Below, in pieces: positions 1 to 7,235 of a DNA stretch of 64,000 bases. Origin of the DNA: Streptomyces alboniger. GTDB lineage: Bacteria; Actinomycetota; Actinomycetes; Streptomycetales; Streptomycetaceae. The first letter of the stretch is position 1. Each line of letters starts with the position of its first letter. Location: the NCBI RefSeq assembly GCF_008704395.1, contig NZ_CP023695.1, forward strand, positions 5,642,001 to 5,706,000. The letters run 5' to 3'. Under the pieces are notes generated by a model. The model ran no database searches. It worked only from the letters and a program-made list of their open reading frames with translations, and had not been told where the DNA came from. A program made the position numbers and the translations under genes.

Positions 1-870
1 CACCACCGCGACCTGGCCGGCATCCACTTCACCGGCTCGACCCCGACCTTCCAGCACCTGTGGAAGACGGTCGGCGAGAACATCGCGAAGTACCGCACCT
101 ACCCGCGCCTCGTCGGCGAGACGGGCGGCAAGGACTTCGTCGTCGCGCACCCGAGCGCCGACCGCGCGATCCTGAAGACCGCGCTGACCCGCGGCTCCTT
201 CGAGTTCCAGGGCCAGAAGTGCTCGGCGACCTCGCGCGCGTACATCCCGGCCTCCATCTGGAACTCCGGTTTCAAGGAGGAGTTCGCGGCCGAGGTCGAC
301 GGCATCAAGATGGGTGACGTCACCGACCTGTCGAACTTCATCGGCGCGGTCATCGACGAGCGCGCGTTCGCCAAGAACAAGGCGGCGATCGACCGCGCCA
401 AGGCGGACGAGTCCTGCACGATCGTCGCGGGCGGTACCTACGACGACTCCGTCGGCTACTTCGTGCGCCCGACCGTCGTCGAGTGCTCGGACCCGGCCAA
501 CGAGGTCTTCACGACCGAGTACTTCGGCCCGTTCCTTGCCGTGCATGTGTACGAGGACGACAAGTACGACGAGATGCTGACCCAGATGGAGTCGGTCTCG
601 GACTACGCGCTCACCGGTTCGGTCATCGCGAACGACCGCGCGGCGGCCGCGTACACGATGGAGAAGCTCCGCTACGCCGCGGGCAACTTCTACATCAACG
701 ACAAGTCGACCGGCGCCGTCGTCGGCCAGCAGCCCTTCGGCGGCGGCCGTGCCTCCGGCACCAACGACAAGGCGGGCGCCCCGCAGAACCTCCAGCGGTG
801 GACGCTGACGCGTGCCATCAAGGAGACGCTGGTCCCGCCGACCGAGTACGGCTACCCGCACATGGGCTGA
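1..870 (+). CDS. pruA: L-glutamate gamma-semialdehyde (1-pyrroline-5-carboxylate) dehydrogenase, 3' part
   Basis: This is the C-terminal 289 residues of an NAD-dependent aldehyde dehydrogenase; the 5' end lies outside the window and frame 1 is open from base 1. The protein oxidises glutamate semialdehyde to glutamate, the last step of proline catabolism. Visible family signatures are HFTGS near the start, GETGGKD (conserved Glu) and FEFQGQKCSATSR carrying the catalytic Cys. The EYFGPF segment and the C-terminal PFGGGRASGTNDKAG block are typical of P5C dehydrogenases rather than general aldehyde dehydrogenases. A strong hairpin follows the stop, so it probably ends its transcript. Confidence 0.95.
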   Translation, partial: HHRDLAGIHFTGSTPTFQHLWKTVGENIAKYRTYPRLVGETGGKDFVVAHPSADRAILKTALTRGSFEFQGQKCSATSRAYIPASIWNSGFKEEFAAEVDGIKMGDVTDLSNFIGAVIDERAFAKNKAAIDRAKADESCTIVAGGTYDDSVGYFVRPTVVECSDPANEVFTTEYFGPFLAVHVYEDDKYDEMLTQMESVSDYALTGSVIANDRAAAAYTMEKLRYAAGNFYINDKSTGAVVGQQPFGGGRASGTNDKAGAPQNLQRWTLTRAIKETLVPPTEYGYPHMG

Positions 871-906
871 GGCCCGCCGCGGGCCTATGCGGCCCGCCCC
901 TGAACC

Positions 907-951
907 CCGCCTCCGATCCGGGCCCCACCCCGGTCGGAGGCGGTGTGTTTT
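907..951 (+). terminator. Rho-independent-type terminator after pruA
   Basis: A perfect 10-bp inverted repeat (CCGCCTCCGA at 907-916, TCGGAGGCGG at 934-943) is followed by GTGTTTT. It separates pruA from the convergent beta-lactamase gene. Confidence 0.8.
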
Positions 952-962
952 CCAGGGGCCCG

Positions 963-1853
963 TCAGGTGAGGGCGTCGACGGCGACGCGGGTCATGTCGG
1001 CGGCGATGCGGTCCTCGCCGGGGGTGTCCGGGTCGAGGCGCGTCGTGTAGACGGAGATGATCAGCGGCGCGCCGCCCTTCGGGGGCCAGGCCACCGCGAT
1101 GTCGTTGACCCCGCCGTACGCGGGGGAGCCGGTCTTGTCACCGACCCGCCAGCCCTCGGGGAGCCCGGCGCGGATGCGGGCGTCGCCGGTGGTGTTCTCC
1201 ACGAGCCACCGGATGAGCTGGTCGCGGTCCAGGGGGGCGAGGGCGTCGCCGAGGACGAGCTTGCGCAGGTTCGCGGTCATGGCCGCGGGGGTCGTCGTGT
1301 CGCGCGGGTCGCCGGGGATGTTGGTGTTGAGATCGGTCTCCCACCGGTCGAGGCGGGTGTGGGGGTCGCCGAGGGAGCGGGCGAACCTGGTGATGCCGGA
1401 CGGGCCGCCGATGCGCCGCATCAGCAGGTTGCCCGCCGCGTTGTCGCTGTACGTGACGGTCGCGTCGCACAGCTCCCGTACCGTCATGCCCGTCGCGAGG
1501 TGCATCTCGCATCGCGGTGAGTACGTGACCAGGTCGTCGCGCCCGTACCGGATCACCGTGTCGAGCAGGCCGGGCTCCTCCTCGCGCGCCCTGCGCAGGA
1601 TCGCCGCGGCGGCGAGGACCTTGAACGTCGAGGCGATCGCGAAGCGTTCGTCCGCGCGGTAGCCGAGGGTGGCGCCGGTACCGGTGTTCAGGGCGTGCAG
1701 CCCGATGCGGCCCGGGTAGCCCTTCTCGAGTTCGCGCAGCCGCCGCCGGGCGTCGGTCGAGGGCGTCGCGTGCGCGGTGCCGGGCACCGAGAGGAACACG
1801 GGAGCCGCGGCCGCGGCGCCGAGGAGGGCTCTTCGAGAGGGCGTTACGTTCAT
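963..1853 (-). CDS. Class A serine beta-lactamase
   Basis: The 296-aa protein hydrolyses the beta-lactam ring through an acyl-enzyme. All class A motifs are present: S75-T-F-K78 (Ambler S70xxK), S136-D-N138 (SDN loop), E172 in ETDLN (omega-loop general base, Ambler E166) and K240-T-G242 (KTG). The N-terminus MNVTPSRRALLG plus a hydrophobic stretch ending AHA is a Tat-like export signal, so it should act outside the membrane. I chose this start rather than the in-frame ATG 84 nt upstream because it puts the twin-Arg at the N-terminus. No adjacent BlaR/BlaI-type regulator is seen. An AAC-type aminoglycoside gene lies 2.4 kb away. Confidence 0.9.
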   Translation of the reverse strand: MNVTPSRRALLGAAAAAPVFLSVPGTAHATPSTDARRRLRELEKGYPGRIGLHALNTGTGATLGYRADERFAIASTFKVLAAAAILRRAREEEPGLLDTVIRYGRDDLVTYSPRCEMHLATGMTVRELCDATVTYSDNAAGNLLMRRIGGPSGITRFARSLGDPHTRLDRWETDLNTNIPGDPRDTTTPAAMTANLRKLVLGDALAPLDRDQLIRWLVENTTGDARIRAGLPEGWRVGDKTGSPAYGGVNDIAVAWPPKGGAPLIISVYTTRLDPDTPGEDRIAADMTRVAVDALT

Positions 1854-1959
1854 GATCACGACCGTACCCGGGAAGGCGGCGCGGGGCCAGAAACGATTGT
1901 CCAGGCTGTCGCGGTCGCTGAACTCCGCATCGTTCAAGGGGAGTTGAGGGGACGGTGAG

Positions 1960-2325
1960 TCAGTGCGTCGCGCCGGACGCCGCCGTGATCACCTCGTCCA
2001 GGACCTCCCGCGCCCGCAGCAGATCCTCCACCTGCCGGTCGATCCTGGCACGCGCCTCGGTCAGCTCGTCCACCAGCCACGGCGTCGCCGTCTCCGAAGG
2101 ACCGCCGTCCTTGTCCCGCATGCACGGCAGGAGTTGGACGATCTTCGCGCTGGACAGGCCCGCCGCGAACAGCTCCTGGATGTGGACGACCCGGTCGACC
2201 GCGCTCTCCGGATAGTCGCGGTGACCGCCCGGGGTACGGTCCGCGTACAGCAGTCCCTGCTGCTCGTAGTAGCGCAGGGAGCGCTCGCTCACGGCGGTAC
2301 GCCTCGCCAGCTCGCCGATCCTCAT
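1960..2325 (-). CDS. MerR-family transcriptional regulator
   Basis: The 121-aa protein opens with MRIGELARRTAVSERSLRYYEQ, the classical MerR winged helix-turn-helix, and continues with a dimerisation helix (roughly residues 75-110). Effector cysteines typical of metal sensors are not arranged recognisably, so it more likely senses an organic or redox signal. I prefer this start because GGAGGT lies about 10 nt upstream; an ATG at 2358 in frame is the alternative. It is divergent from an ene-reductase whose promoter has a MerR-style long spacer, which suggests it controls that gene. Confidence 0.85.
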   Translation of the reverse strand: MRIGELARRTAVSERSLRYYEQQGLLYADRTPGGHRDYPESAVDRVVHIQELFAAGLSSAKIVQLLPCMRDKDGGPSETATPWLVDELTEARARIDRQVEDLLRAREVLDEVITAASGATH

Positions 2326-2364
2326 CGCCCGTTCGACCTCCGCACTCGAATCTCGCATCCGTAC

Positions 2365-2396
2365 TTGAATCTCACACCGGTGGCAGCTTCTACCGT
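2365..2396 (+). promoter_or_regulatory. MerR-type promoter of the ene-reductase gene
   Basis: A -35-like TTGAAT (2365-2370) and a -10-like TACCGT (2391-2396) are separated by 20 bp, the over-long spacing usual for MerR-activated promoters. The spacer holds the palindrome CACCGGTG (2375-2382). The -10 ends exactly 6 nt before the ATG at 2403, so the transcript should be leaderless. Confidence 0.55.
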
Positions 2397-2402
2397 TCCG
2401 GC

Positions 2403-3521
2403 ATGACGAACACCACGCTTCTCGCGCCCTATTCCGCGGGCCCCCTCGGCCCCCTCCCCAACCGCGTCGTCATGGCCCCCATGACCCGGCTGCGCGCCAC
2501 GGCCGACGGCACCCCGCTGCCGGTCGTCGCCGACTACTACGCCCAGCGCGCGAGCGCCGGCCTCATCGTCACCGAGGGCATCTGGCCCAGCAGCCGCGGC
2601 CAGAGCGGCTGGCGCTACCCGGGACTCGAGACCGCCGCGCACATCGAGGGCTGGCGGCGCGTCACCGGCGCCGTGCACGCCGCGGGCGGCCGGATCTACG
2701 CCCAGCTGATGCACGGCGGCCGTCACGGGCACCCCCTGTCCCGCGTCGACGGCGACGCCCCCGCCGCGCCGTCCGCCGTGCTCGTGGACCCGAGCCGCGT
2801 GCACGTGCCCGGCGGCAAGGCCGACCCGGTCACGCCCCGCGAGATGACGCCGGACGACATCCGCGCCGCCGTCCAGGACTTCGCGGACGCCGCCCGCAAC
2901 GCCATCGAGGCGGGCTTCGACGGGGTCGAACTGCACGGCGCCAACAGCTACTTGATCCACCAGTTCCTCGCTGACAACACCAACCTGCGCGACGACGCGT
3001 ACGGCAGGGGCTCGGTCGCCGACCGCATCCGTTTCGCCGTCGAGGTCGTGCGGGCCGTCGCCGACGCCATCGGCGCCGAGCGCCTCGGGCTGCGCCTCTC
3101 GCCCGGCAACCCGCAGTTCGGCATGGCGGAGGCCGACCCCGGCCCCGTCTACCGCGCGCTGCTCGACGAGATCGACGGACTCGGCCTCGCCTACCTCCAC
3201 CTCACCGACAACGACCGCTACCCGGCCCTCGCCGACCTGCGGCCCCACTGGCACGGCACGCTCATCGCCAACGTGGGCGAGAACGGCGACCCGACGACGC
3301 GGGAGGCGGGCGAGGCCGTCCTCGCGTCCGGGGCCGCCGATCTCGTCTCGTACGGACGGGCGTTCATCGCCAACCCCGACCTTCCGGAGCGGTTCGAGGC
3401 GGGCGCGCCGCTCCAGGAGGTCGACGAGACCCACCTCTACGGGGAGGGCGCCGAGGGTTACACCGACTACCCGGCCCTCCGTCAGGGGCTCGTATCCGCT
3501 CAGACCTCCACGAGCACCTGA
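2403..3521 (+). CDS. Old yellow enzyme-family alkene reductase
   Basis: This 372-aa FMN-dependent TIM-barrel oxidoreductase would reduce activated C=C bonds of enals, enones or nitro-olefins with NAD(P)H. The sequence shows an early PLPNRVVMAPMTRLRA block, QLMHGGRHGHP, the HGANSYLIHQFL motif that carries substrate-binding His and Asn residues of OYE proteins, and SYGRAFIANPDLPERF near the C-terminus (phosphate-binding end of the barrel). Length matches bacterial NemA/XenA-type reductases. It is divergent from a MerR gene and its last 22 bases overlap the convergent nitroreductase gene. Its physiological substrate cannot be read from the sequence. Confidence 0.92.
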   Translation: MTNTTLLAPYSAGPLGPLPNRVVMAPMTRLRATADGTPLPVVADYYAQRASAGLIVTEGIWPSSRGQSGWRYPGLETAAHIEGWRRVTGAVHAAGGRIYAQLMHGGRHGHPLSRVDGDAPAAPSAVLVDPSRVHVPGGKADPVTPREMTPDDIRAAVQDFADAARNAIEAGFDGVELHGANSYLIHQFLADNTNLRDDAYGRGSVADRIRFAVEVVRAVADAIGAERLGLRLSPGNPQFGMAEADPGPVYRALLDEIDGLGLAYLHLTDNDRYPALADLRPHWHGTLIANVGENGDPTTREAGEAVLASGAADLVSYGRAFIANPDLPERFEAGAPLQEVDETHLYGEGAEGYTDYPALRQGLVSAQTSTST

Positions 3522-4207
3522 TCGAGCGACTTGCGTACGAGGTCGGGAACCTGGCAGTCCGGAGCCGGATAGCCCACGGGGATCACGGCGAACGCCTTCT
3601 CGTTCTCGGGGCGGCCCAGCACCTGCGACAGGAACCGCATCGGGCTCGGCGTGTGGATGAGCGCGGCGAGGCCGGACAGGTGCAGGGCGGACAGGAGCAT
3701 GCCCACCGCGATGCCGACCGATTCGTCGACGTAGTAGTGCTTGTGCTTGGTGCCGTCCTCGCCCAGCCAGTACCGCTGCTGGAAGACGACGATCAGCGCG
3801 GGCGCGTCCGTCAGGTGCGGCTTCACCTCGTCGGTGCCGAGGGGGCGCAGGGCCGCCAGCCACTCCTCGCCGAGCCGGCCGTCGTACGAGATCTGCTCCT
3901 CGTTCTCGGCGGCCTCGCGGATACGGCGGCGGACCTCCGGATCCTGGACGAGGACGAACGTCCACGGCTGCTGGTGCGCGCCGGACGGAGCCGTCGCCGC
4001 ACACGCGATGGCGTCCCGCACCACCTGCGGGGGCACCGGGTCCGGCGCGAACTGCCGCACGGTGCGCCGCTCCCGCATCCGCTCCCGCAACTCCGCCGCC
4101 CGGGCCAGGGATTGGGCCTCGGGCATGCGCTCGGGCCGGTAGGGCACGGAGCGGTAGGGCTCGCCGTGGATGGGGGTCCACTCTCGCTGCTGCTGGGTCT
4201 CAGACAT
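3500..4207 (-). CDS. Nitroreductase-family FMN oxidoreductase
   Basis: The 235-aa protein has the family's N-terminal FMN-binding segment (RERRTVRQFAPDPVP, then AATAPSGAHQQPWTFVLV) and a late GYPAPD motif before the C-terminus. The YYVDESVGIAVGMLLSALHLSGLAALIHTPSP stretch contains the usual dimer helix. The overall pattern resembles the iodotyrosine-deiodinase-like branch. It probably reduces nitro, quinone or halogenated aromatic substrates with NAD(P)H. It overlaps the end of the ene-reductase gene by 22 bp, tail to tail. Confidence 0.88.
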   Translation of the reverse strand: MSETQQQREWTPIHGEPYRSVPYRPERMPEAQSLARAAELRERMRERRTVRQFAPDPVPPQVVRDAIACAATAPSGAHQQPWTFVLVQDPEVRRRIREAAENEEQISYDGRLGEEWLAALRPLGTDEVKPHLTDAPALIVVFQQRYWLGEDGTKHKHYYVDESVGIAVGMLLSALHLSGLAALIHTPSPMRFLSQVLGRPENEKAFAVIPVGYPAPDCQVPDLVRKSLDQVLVEV

Positions 4208-4293
4208 GGCCCCGATTCTGCTGTGCGGAGCCCGCCCGCGCCATGGTGCAGACCAATGAGGATCGCCCGGACGGACCTCGTTACGCTGGTGAG

Positions 4294-4830
4294 GTGTCGG
4301 AAAACATCCTGCGGACGTGCCACACCAGCGGGCTGGCGGCCACCGATCTGCGCGCCGCCCGCGCCCTGCTCGACGAGGCCTTCGACGGCGACTTCAGCGA
4401 TCAGGACTGGGACCACGGCCTGGGCGGTGTGCACGCCCTCGTCCATGACGCGGCGGGTGCCCTGCTCGCGCACGGCTCGGTGGTGCAGCGACGGGTCCTG
4501 CACAACGGCCGTTCCCTGCGTGTCGGTTACGTCGAGGCGGTCGCCGTCCGCCCCGACCGACGGCGGCGGGGTCTCGGCGGCCTGGTGATGGGCGCCCTGG
4601 AGCGGGTCATCGACGGGGCGTACGAGCTGGGGGCGCTCTCGGCGTCCGACGAAGGCGCAGGGCTCTACCTCGCGCGCGGCTGGCGGGAGTGGCAGGGCGA
4701 GGTCGGCACGCTCGGCCCGGCGGGCGCGGTCCTCATGCCGGAGGAGGACCCGCCGCTGCTGTGGGGCTCGGTCGATCCGGACCCCGCGCACCCGTTCCTC
4801 ATCGACTGGCGCGACGGAGACGTGTTCTAG
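4294..4830 (+). CDS. Aminoglycoside 2'-N-acetyltransferase, AAC(2')-I type
   Basis: This 178-aa GNAT enzyme resembles the mycobacterial AAC(2')-I family along its whole length. Matching landmarks are FDGDFSDQDWDHGLGGVHAL, the VQRRVL strand, GYVEAVAVRPDRRRRGLG (acetyl-CoA-binding motif A), GAYELGALS, LYLARGW and the terminal DWRDGDVF. Family members transfer acetyl from acetyl-CoA to the 2'-amine of aminoglycosides, and some may act in cell-wall metabolism. I chose the GTG at 4294 because a -10-like TACGCT (4282-4287) ends 6 nt upstream, implying a leaderless message, and the resulting length fits the family; an ATG at 4243 is also in frame. It is followed by a shared terminator with the convergent reductase. 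Confidence 0.9.
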   Translation: MSENILRTCHTSGLAATDLRAARALLDEAFDGDFSDQDWDHGLGGVHALVHDAAGALLAHGSVVQRRVLHNGRSLRVGYVEAVAVRPDRRRRGLGGLVMGALERVIDGAYELGALSASDEGAGLYLARGWREWQGEVGTLGPAGAVLMPEEDPPLLWGSVDPDPAHPFLIDWRDGDVF

Positions 4831-4906
4831 GGCGGGCCCGCGAAGTCCCGCCTGCGGCGCGACGCCCGCCCTGGGGGCGAACGACGGGACTTCACGGACA
4901 CGCCCT
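4829..4906. terminator. Bidirectional terminator between convergent genes
   Basis: Nested inverted repeats AGGGCG/CGCCCT (4829-4834, 4901-4906) and GAAGTCCCG/CGGGACTTC (4842-4850, 4885-4893) lie between the AAC(2') and MDR reductase genes. The structure overlaps the stop codons of both. Confidence 0.65.
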
Positions 4907-5906
4907 AGGCCCTGCCGCGCGCGCGGACGATCATCTTTCCCACGTTCTCGCCCCGCAGCATCCCCAGGAACGCGTCCACGATCCGCTCGAACCCCTCCAC
5001 CACCGTCTCGTCGAGCCCGACCCGCCCGCTCCGCAGGTGCGGCACCACGAACTCGTACAACTCCTCCTGCACGGCACGGTGGTTGCTGACGAGGAAGCCC
5101 TCCATGCGCAGGCTCTTCTCGACGATGTCGGGGAGGTTGCGCAGCGTGTACGGCGCGCCGGTGGCGTTGTACTGGGCCAGGGTCCCGATCCGTACGATCC
5201 GCCCGAACTCGCGCAGCGAGGAGATCGCCGCCTCCAGGTGCTCGCCGCCGACGTTGTCCACGTAGACGTCGATGCCGTCGGGGGCCGCCTTCGACAGGAG
5301 GTCGGCCGTGGGGCCCGCGTGGTAGTCGAAGACCTCGTCGTAGCCGACGCGCTCGGTCAGGTACGCCGCCTTCGCCGCCGTCCCCGCGCTGCCGACGAGC
5401 CGTCCCGCGCCCATGAGCCGGGCGAGGCGCCCCGTCGCCGTACCGACGCCGCCCGCCGCCGCGGAGACGAACAGGTCCTGCCCCGCGCGGAGTTCGGCGA
5501 TCCGGGTGAGGCCCACGTAAGCCGTCAGGCCGGTGCCGCCGAGAATGCTCAGATGCGCCGAGAGGGGCACGCCGTCGAAGCGGGGGACGGGGCGTGCCTC
5601 GTCGCGGGTGACCACGGCGTGCGTGCGCCAGCCCTGACGGTGGAAAACGATCTCCCCCTCGGTGAAGGCCGGGTCGCGGGACTCGATGACGCGGCCCAGT
5701 GTGCGGCCCTCCAAGGGGGCGTGCAGCGCGAAGTCGCCGTCCATCATCTCCCGGTGGTAGGGGTCGACGGACCAGTAGAGGTTCTCGACGAGGGCGGTGC
5801 CCGGGGTGGGCTCGGGCCGCGCGGACTCCACGAACGCGAAGTGGCCGGCGGTGGGGAAGCCGTGGGGGCGGGCGGTCTGGTGCACGGTGAGCGCGGTCTC
5901 GGTCAT
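4905..5906 (-). CDS. MDR-superfamily NADP-dependent oxidoreductase (zinc-independent)
   Basis: The 333-aa protein belongs to the leukotriene-B4-dehydrogenase/curcumin-reductase-like branch of medium-chain reductases. It has an N-terminal GroES-like half with the NLYWSVDPYHREMM signature, GGTGLTAYVGL, and the nucleotide-binding AAAGGVGTATGRLARLMGA. The late segments VDNVGGEHLEAA and GKMIVRARGRA are also typical. It lacks the zinc ligands of alcohol dehydrogenases. It probably reduces alpha,beta-unsaturated ketones or aldehydes. The chosen ATG begins MTETALTVHQ; a longer frame upstream runs through the operator region. It is divergent from a LysR gene that likely regulates it. Confidence 0.88.
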   Translation of the reverse strand: MTETALTVHQTARPHGFPTAGHFAFVESARPEPTPGTALVENLYWSVDPYHREMMDGDFALHAPLEGRTLGRVIESRDPAFTEGEIVFHRQGWRTHAVVTRDEARPVPRFDGVPLSAHLSILGGTGLTAYVGLTRIAELRAGQDLFVSAAAGGVGTATGRLARLMGAGRLVGSAGTAAKAAYLTERVGYDEVFDYHAGPTADLLSKAAPDGIDVYVDNVGGEHLEAAISSLREFGRIVRIGTLAQYNATGAPYTLRNLPDIVEKSLRMEGFLVSNHRAVQEELYEFVVPHLRSGRVGLDETVVEGFERIVDAFLGMLRGENVGKMIVRARGRA

Positions 5907-5953
5907 GTCCGTGACCGTAGGCAGGAATGCCCGGACCGGGCAGAGGGTTGCGC

Positions 5954-5987
5954 TCATGGAACGCCCGGATCCATGAAGGGCCCTCAT
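5954..5987. promoter_or_regulatory. Operator between MDR reductase and LysR genes
   Basis: A perfect inverted repeat TCATGGA-N9-TCCATGA (5954-5960, 5970-5976) overlaps a second imperfect dyad ATGA-AGGGCCC-TCAT (5973-5987). Adjacent overlapping dyads in a divergent LysR intergenic region are the expected recognition and activation sites. Confidence 0.55.
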
Positions 5988-6007
5988 AGAAGCAGGCAGG
6001 AGCCTCG

Positions 6008-6892
6008 ATGGACGCCGTACACACCGCGGACCTTGCCCCGCACGAACTGCGCGTTCTCGTCGCCGTCGACCGCGAGCGGGGCTTCTCCGCGGCGGCGCGG
6101 GCGCTCGGGCTCACCCAGTCCGCGGTCTCCCACTCGATCCGCGGCACGGAACGCAAGGTGGGCGCGGTCCTCTTCGAGCGCGGCCGCAAGGGCGCGACGC
6201 CGACCCCCGCGGGCGCCGCGGCGGCCGCCCACGCCCGACGGGTGCTGCGGCTCCTGGACGCCCTGGTCACCGAGGCCCGTGCCGCCGAACGGGGCGAGGT
6301 CACCGGCCCGCTGCGCATCGCCGCCTTCCGCAGCGCGGCCCTGCACCTGCTCCCGGCCGCCCTGGAGCGCCTCACCGCCCGCCATCCCGGCATCCGCCCG
6401 GAGGTCAGGGTGGTGCGCGAGCTGGGCGCGGGCACCGCGGGCGAGGTCGCGGAGGGCCGCGCCGACGTGGGCATAGCGACGCTCGGCGGTGCCTCGCCCG
6501 TGCCGGCGGGACTCATCGGCGACGTACTCGTCCAGGAGCCGTACTCCCTCGTGCACCCGGCGGGCCACCCCGACCCGCGCTCCCTGCCGCTGATGGACTG
6601 GCACGAGAACTGCGGCTCGTACACGAGGGACTGGTGGCGCCGCCAGGACTGGATCCCGAAGGCGACGGTCCTGACCGAGGACGACGGGGCCGTGCTCTCC
6701 ATGGTCGGCAACGGCCACGGGATGGCGATCATGCCCGCCCTCTCCCTGACCGGAGCCCCGGCGACGGTCGAGATCACCGATCTCGGGCCGGACCGCCCGA
6801 CCCGGTCCGTCGGCTATGTCACCACCCCCGAGCTGGCCTCTTCCCTCCCCGTCCGGGCTCTGATCCGCGAGCTGAGAGCGGCACGCGCGTGA
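6008..6892 (+). CDS. LysR-family transcriptional regulator
   Basis: The 294-aa protein has an N-terminal winged helix-turn-helix (ELRVLVAVDRERGFSAAARALGLTQSAVSHSIRGTERKVG, residues about 14-52). A periplasmic-binding-like effector domain follows, starting at GPLRIAAFRSAALHLLP. The start has AGGAG six bases upstream. It is transcribed away from an MDR reductase, with strong dyads between the two genes, so autoregulation and control of the reductase are likely. The ligand is unknown. Confidence 0.9.
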   Translation: MDAVHTADLAPHELRVLVAVDRERGFSAAARALGLTQSAVSHSIRGTERKVGAVLFERGRKGATPTPAGAAAAAHARRVLRLLDALVTEARAAERGEVTGPLRIAAFRSAALHLLPAALERLTARHPGIRPEVRVVRELGAGTAGEVAEGRADVGIATLGGASPVPAGLIGDVLVQEPYSLVHPAGHPDPRSLPLMDWHENCGSYTRDWWRRQDWIPKATVLTEDDGAVLSMVGNGHGMAIMPALSLTGAPATVEITDLGPDRPTRSVGYVTTPELASSLPVRALIRELRAARA

Positions 6893-7097
6893 ACGCCGTC
6901 TCAGATAGTAGGAAGTCCGAGTAATTGTGGAGACAGACGCTCCGCCCTCCCTTAGCTTTGGAGGAGCCGAACGTCTCGCTCGACCCAGCGAATGGCGGAT
7001 GTGAGCCGGAGCCCACGCAGGCGAACCCTGCCGCTCCGACGTTCCCCGCCGCTTCCGGCGTCTCGAAATCACCCTTCCCTCAAGGAGTGGATCTCCC
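6893..7097. other. 205-bp intergenic leader region before a small gene
   Basis: No gene is supported here. The region is less GC-biased than its surroundings near 6900-6930 and ends in AAGGAG before the ATG at 7098. It is long for the leader of a 45-aa gene and could hold a promoter or structured RNA, but I recognise no riboswitch consensus. Confidence 0.4.
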
Positions 7098-7235
7098 ATG
7101 GCCGAGACGACCGCCCGCCGAGTCCGTCACATCTCCCGCACGAGCGACTCCGAGCGCTCCGAGCGCAAGAACGCCGCCGCTGCCCTCCAGCGAGCCCTGG
7201 ACCGCAGGGACAACGGCGGCAAGACGGGTCACTGA
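7098..7235 (+). CDS. Conserved-looking 45-residue basic protein
   Basis: The frame starts MAETTARRVRH and continues SERSERKNAAAALQRALDRRDNGGKTGH. It is preceded by AAGGAG 10 nt upstream. The middle (KNAAAALQRALDRRDN) would form one amphipathic charged helix. I recall similar short proteins annotated as hypothetical in Streptomyces, but cannot confirm this here. It contains no membrane segment or cysteine. Its last 7 bases overlap the end of the convergent phosphatase gene. No function can be assigned. Confidence 0.65.
   Translation: MAETTARRVRHISRTSDSERSERKNAAAALQRALDRRDNGGKTGH

Noticed and set aside
3823..6777. Minus-strand open frame of 984 codons across four genes.
   Set aside because: It crosses genes on both strands and contains no domain. 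The AAC(2'), MDR and LysR genes explain the region.
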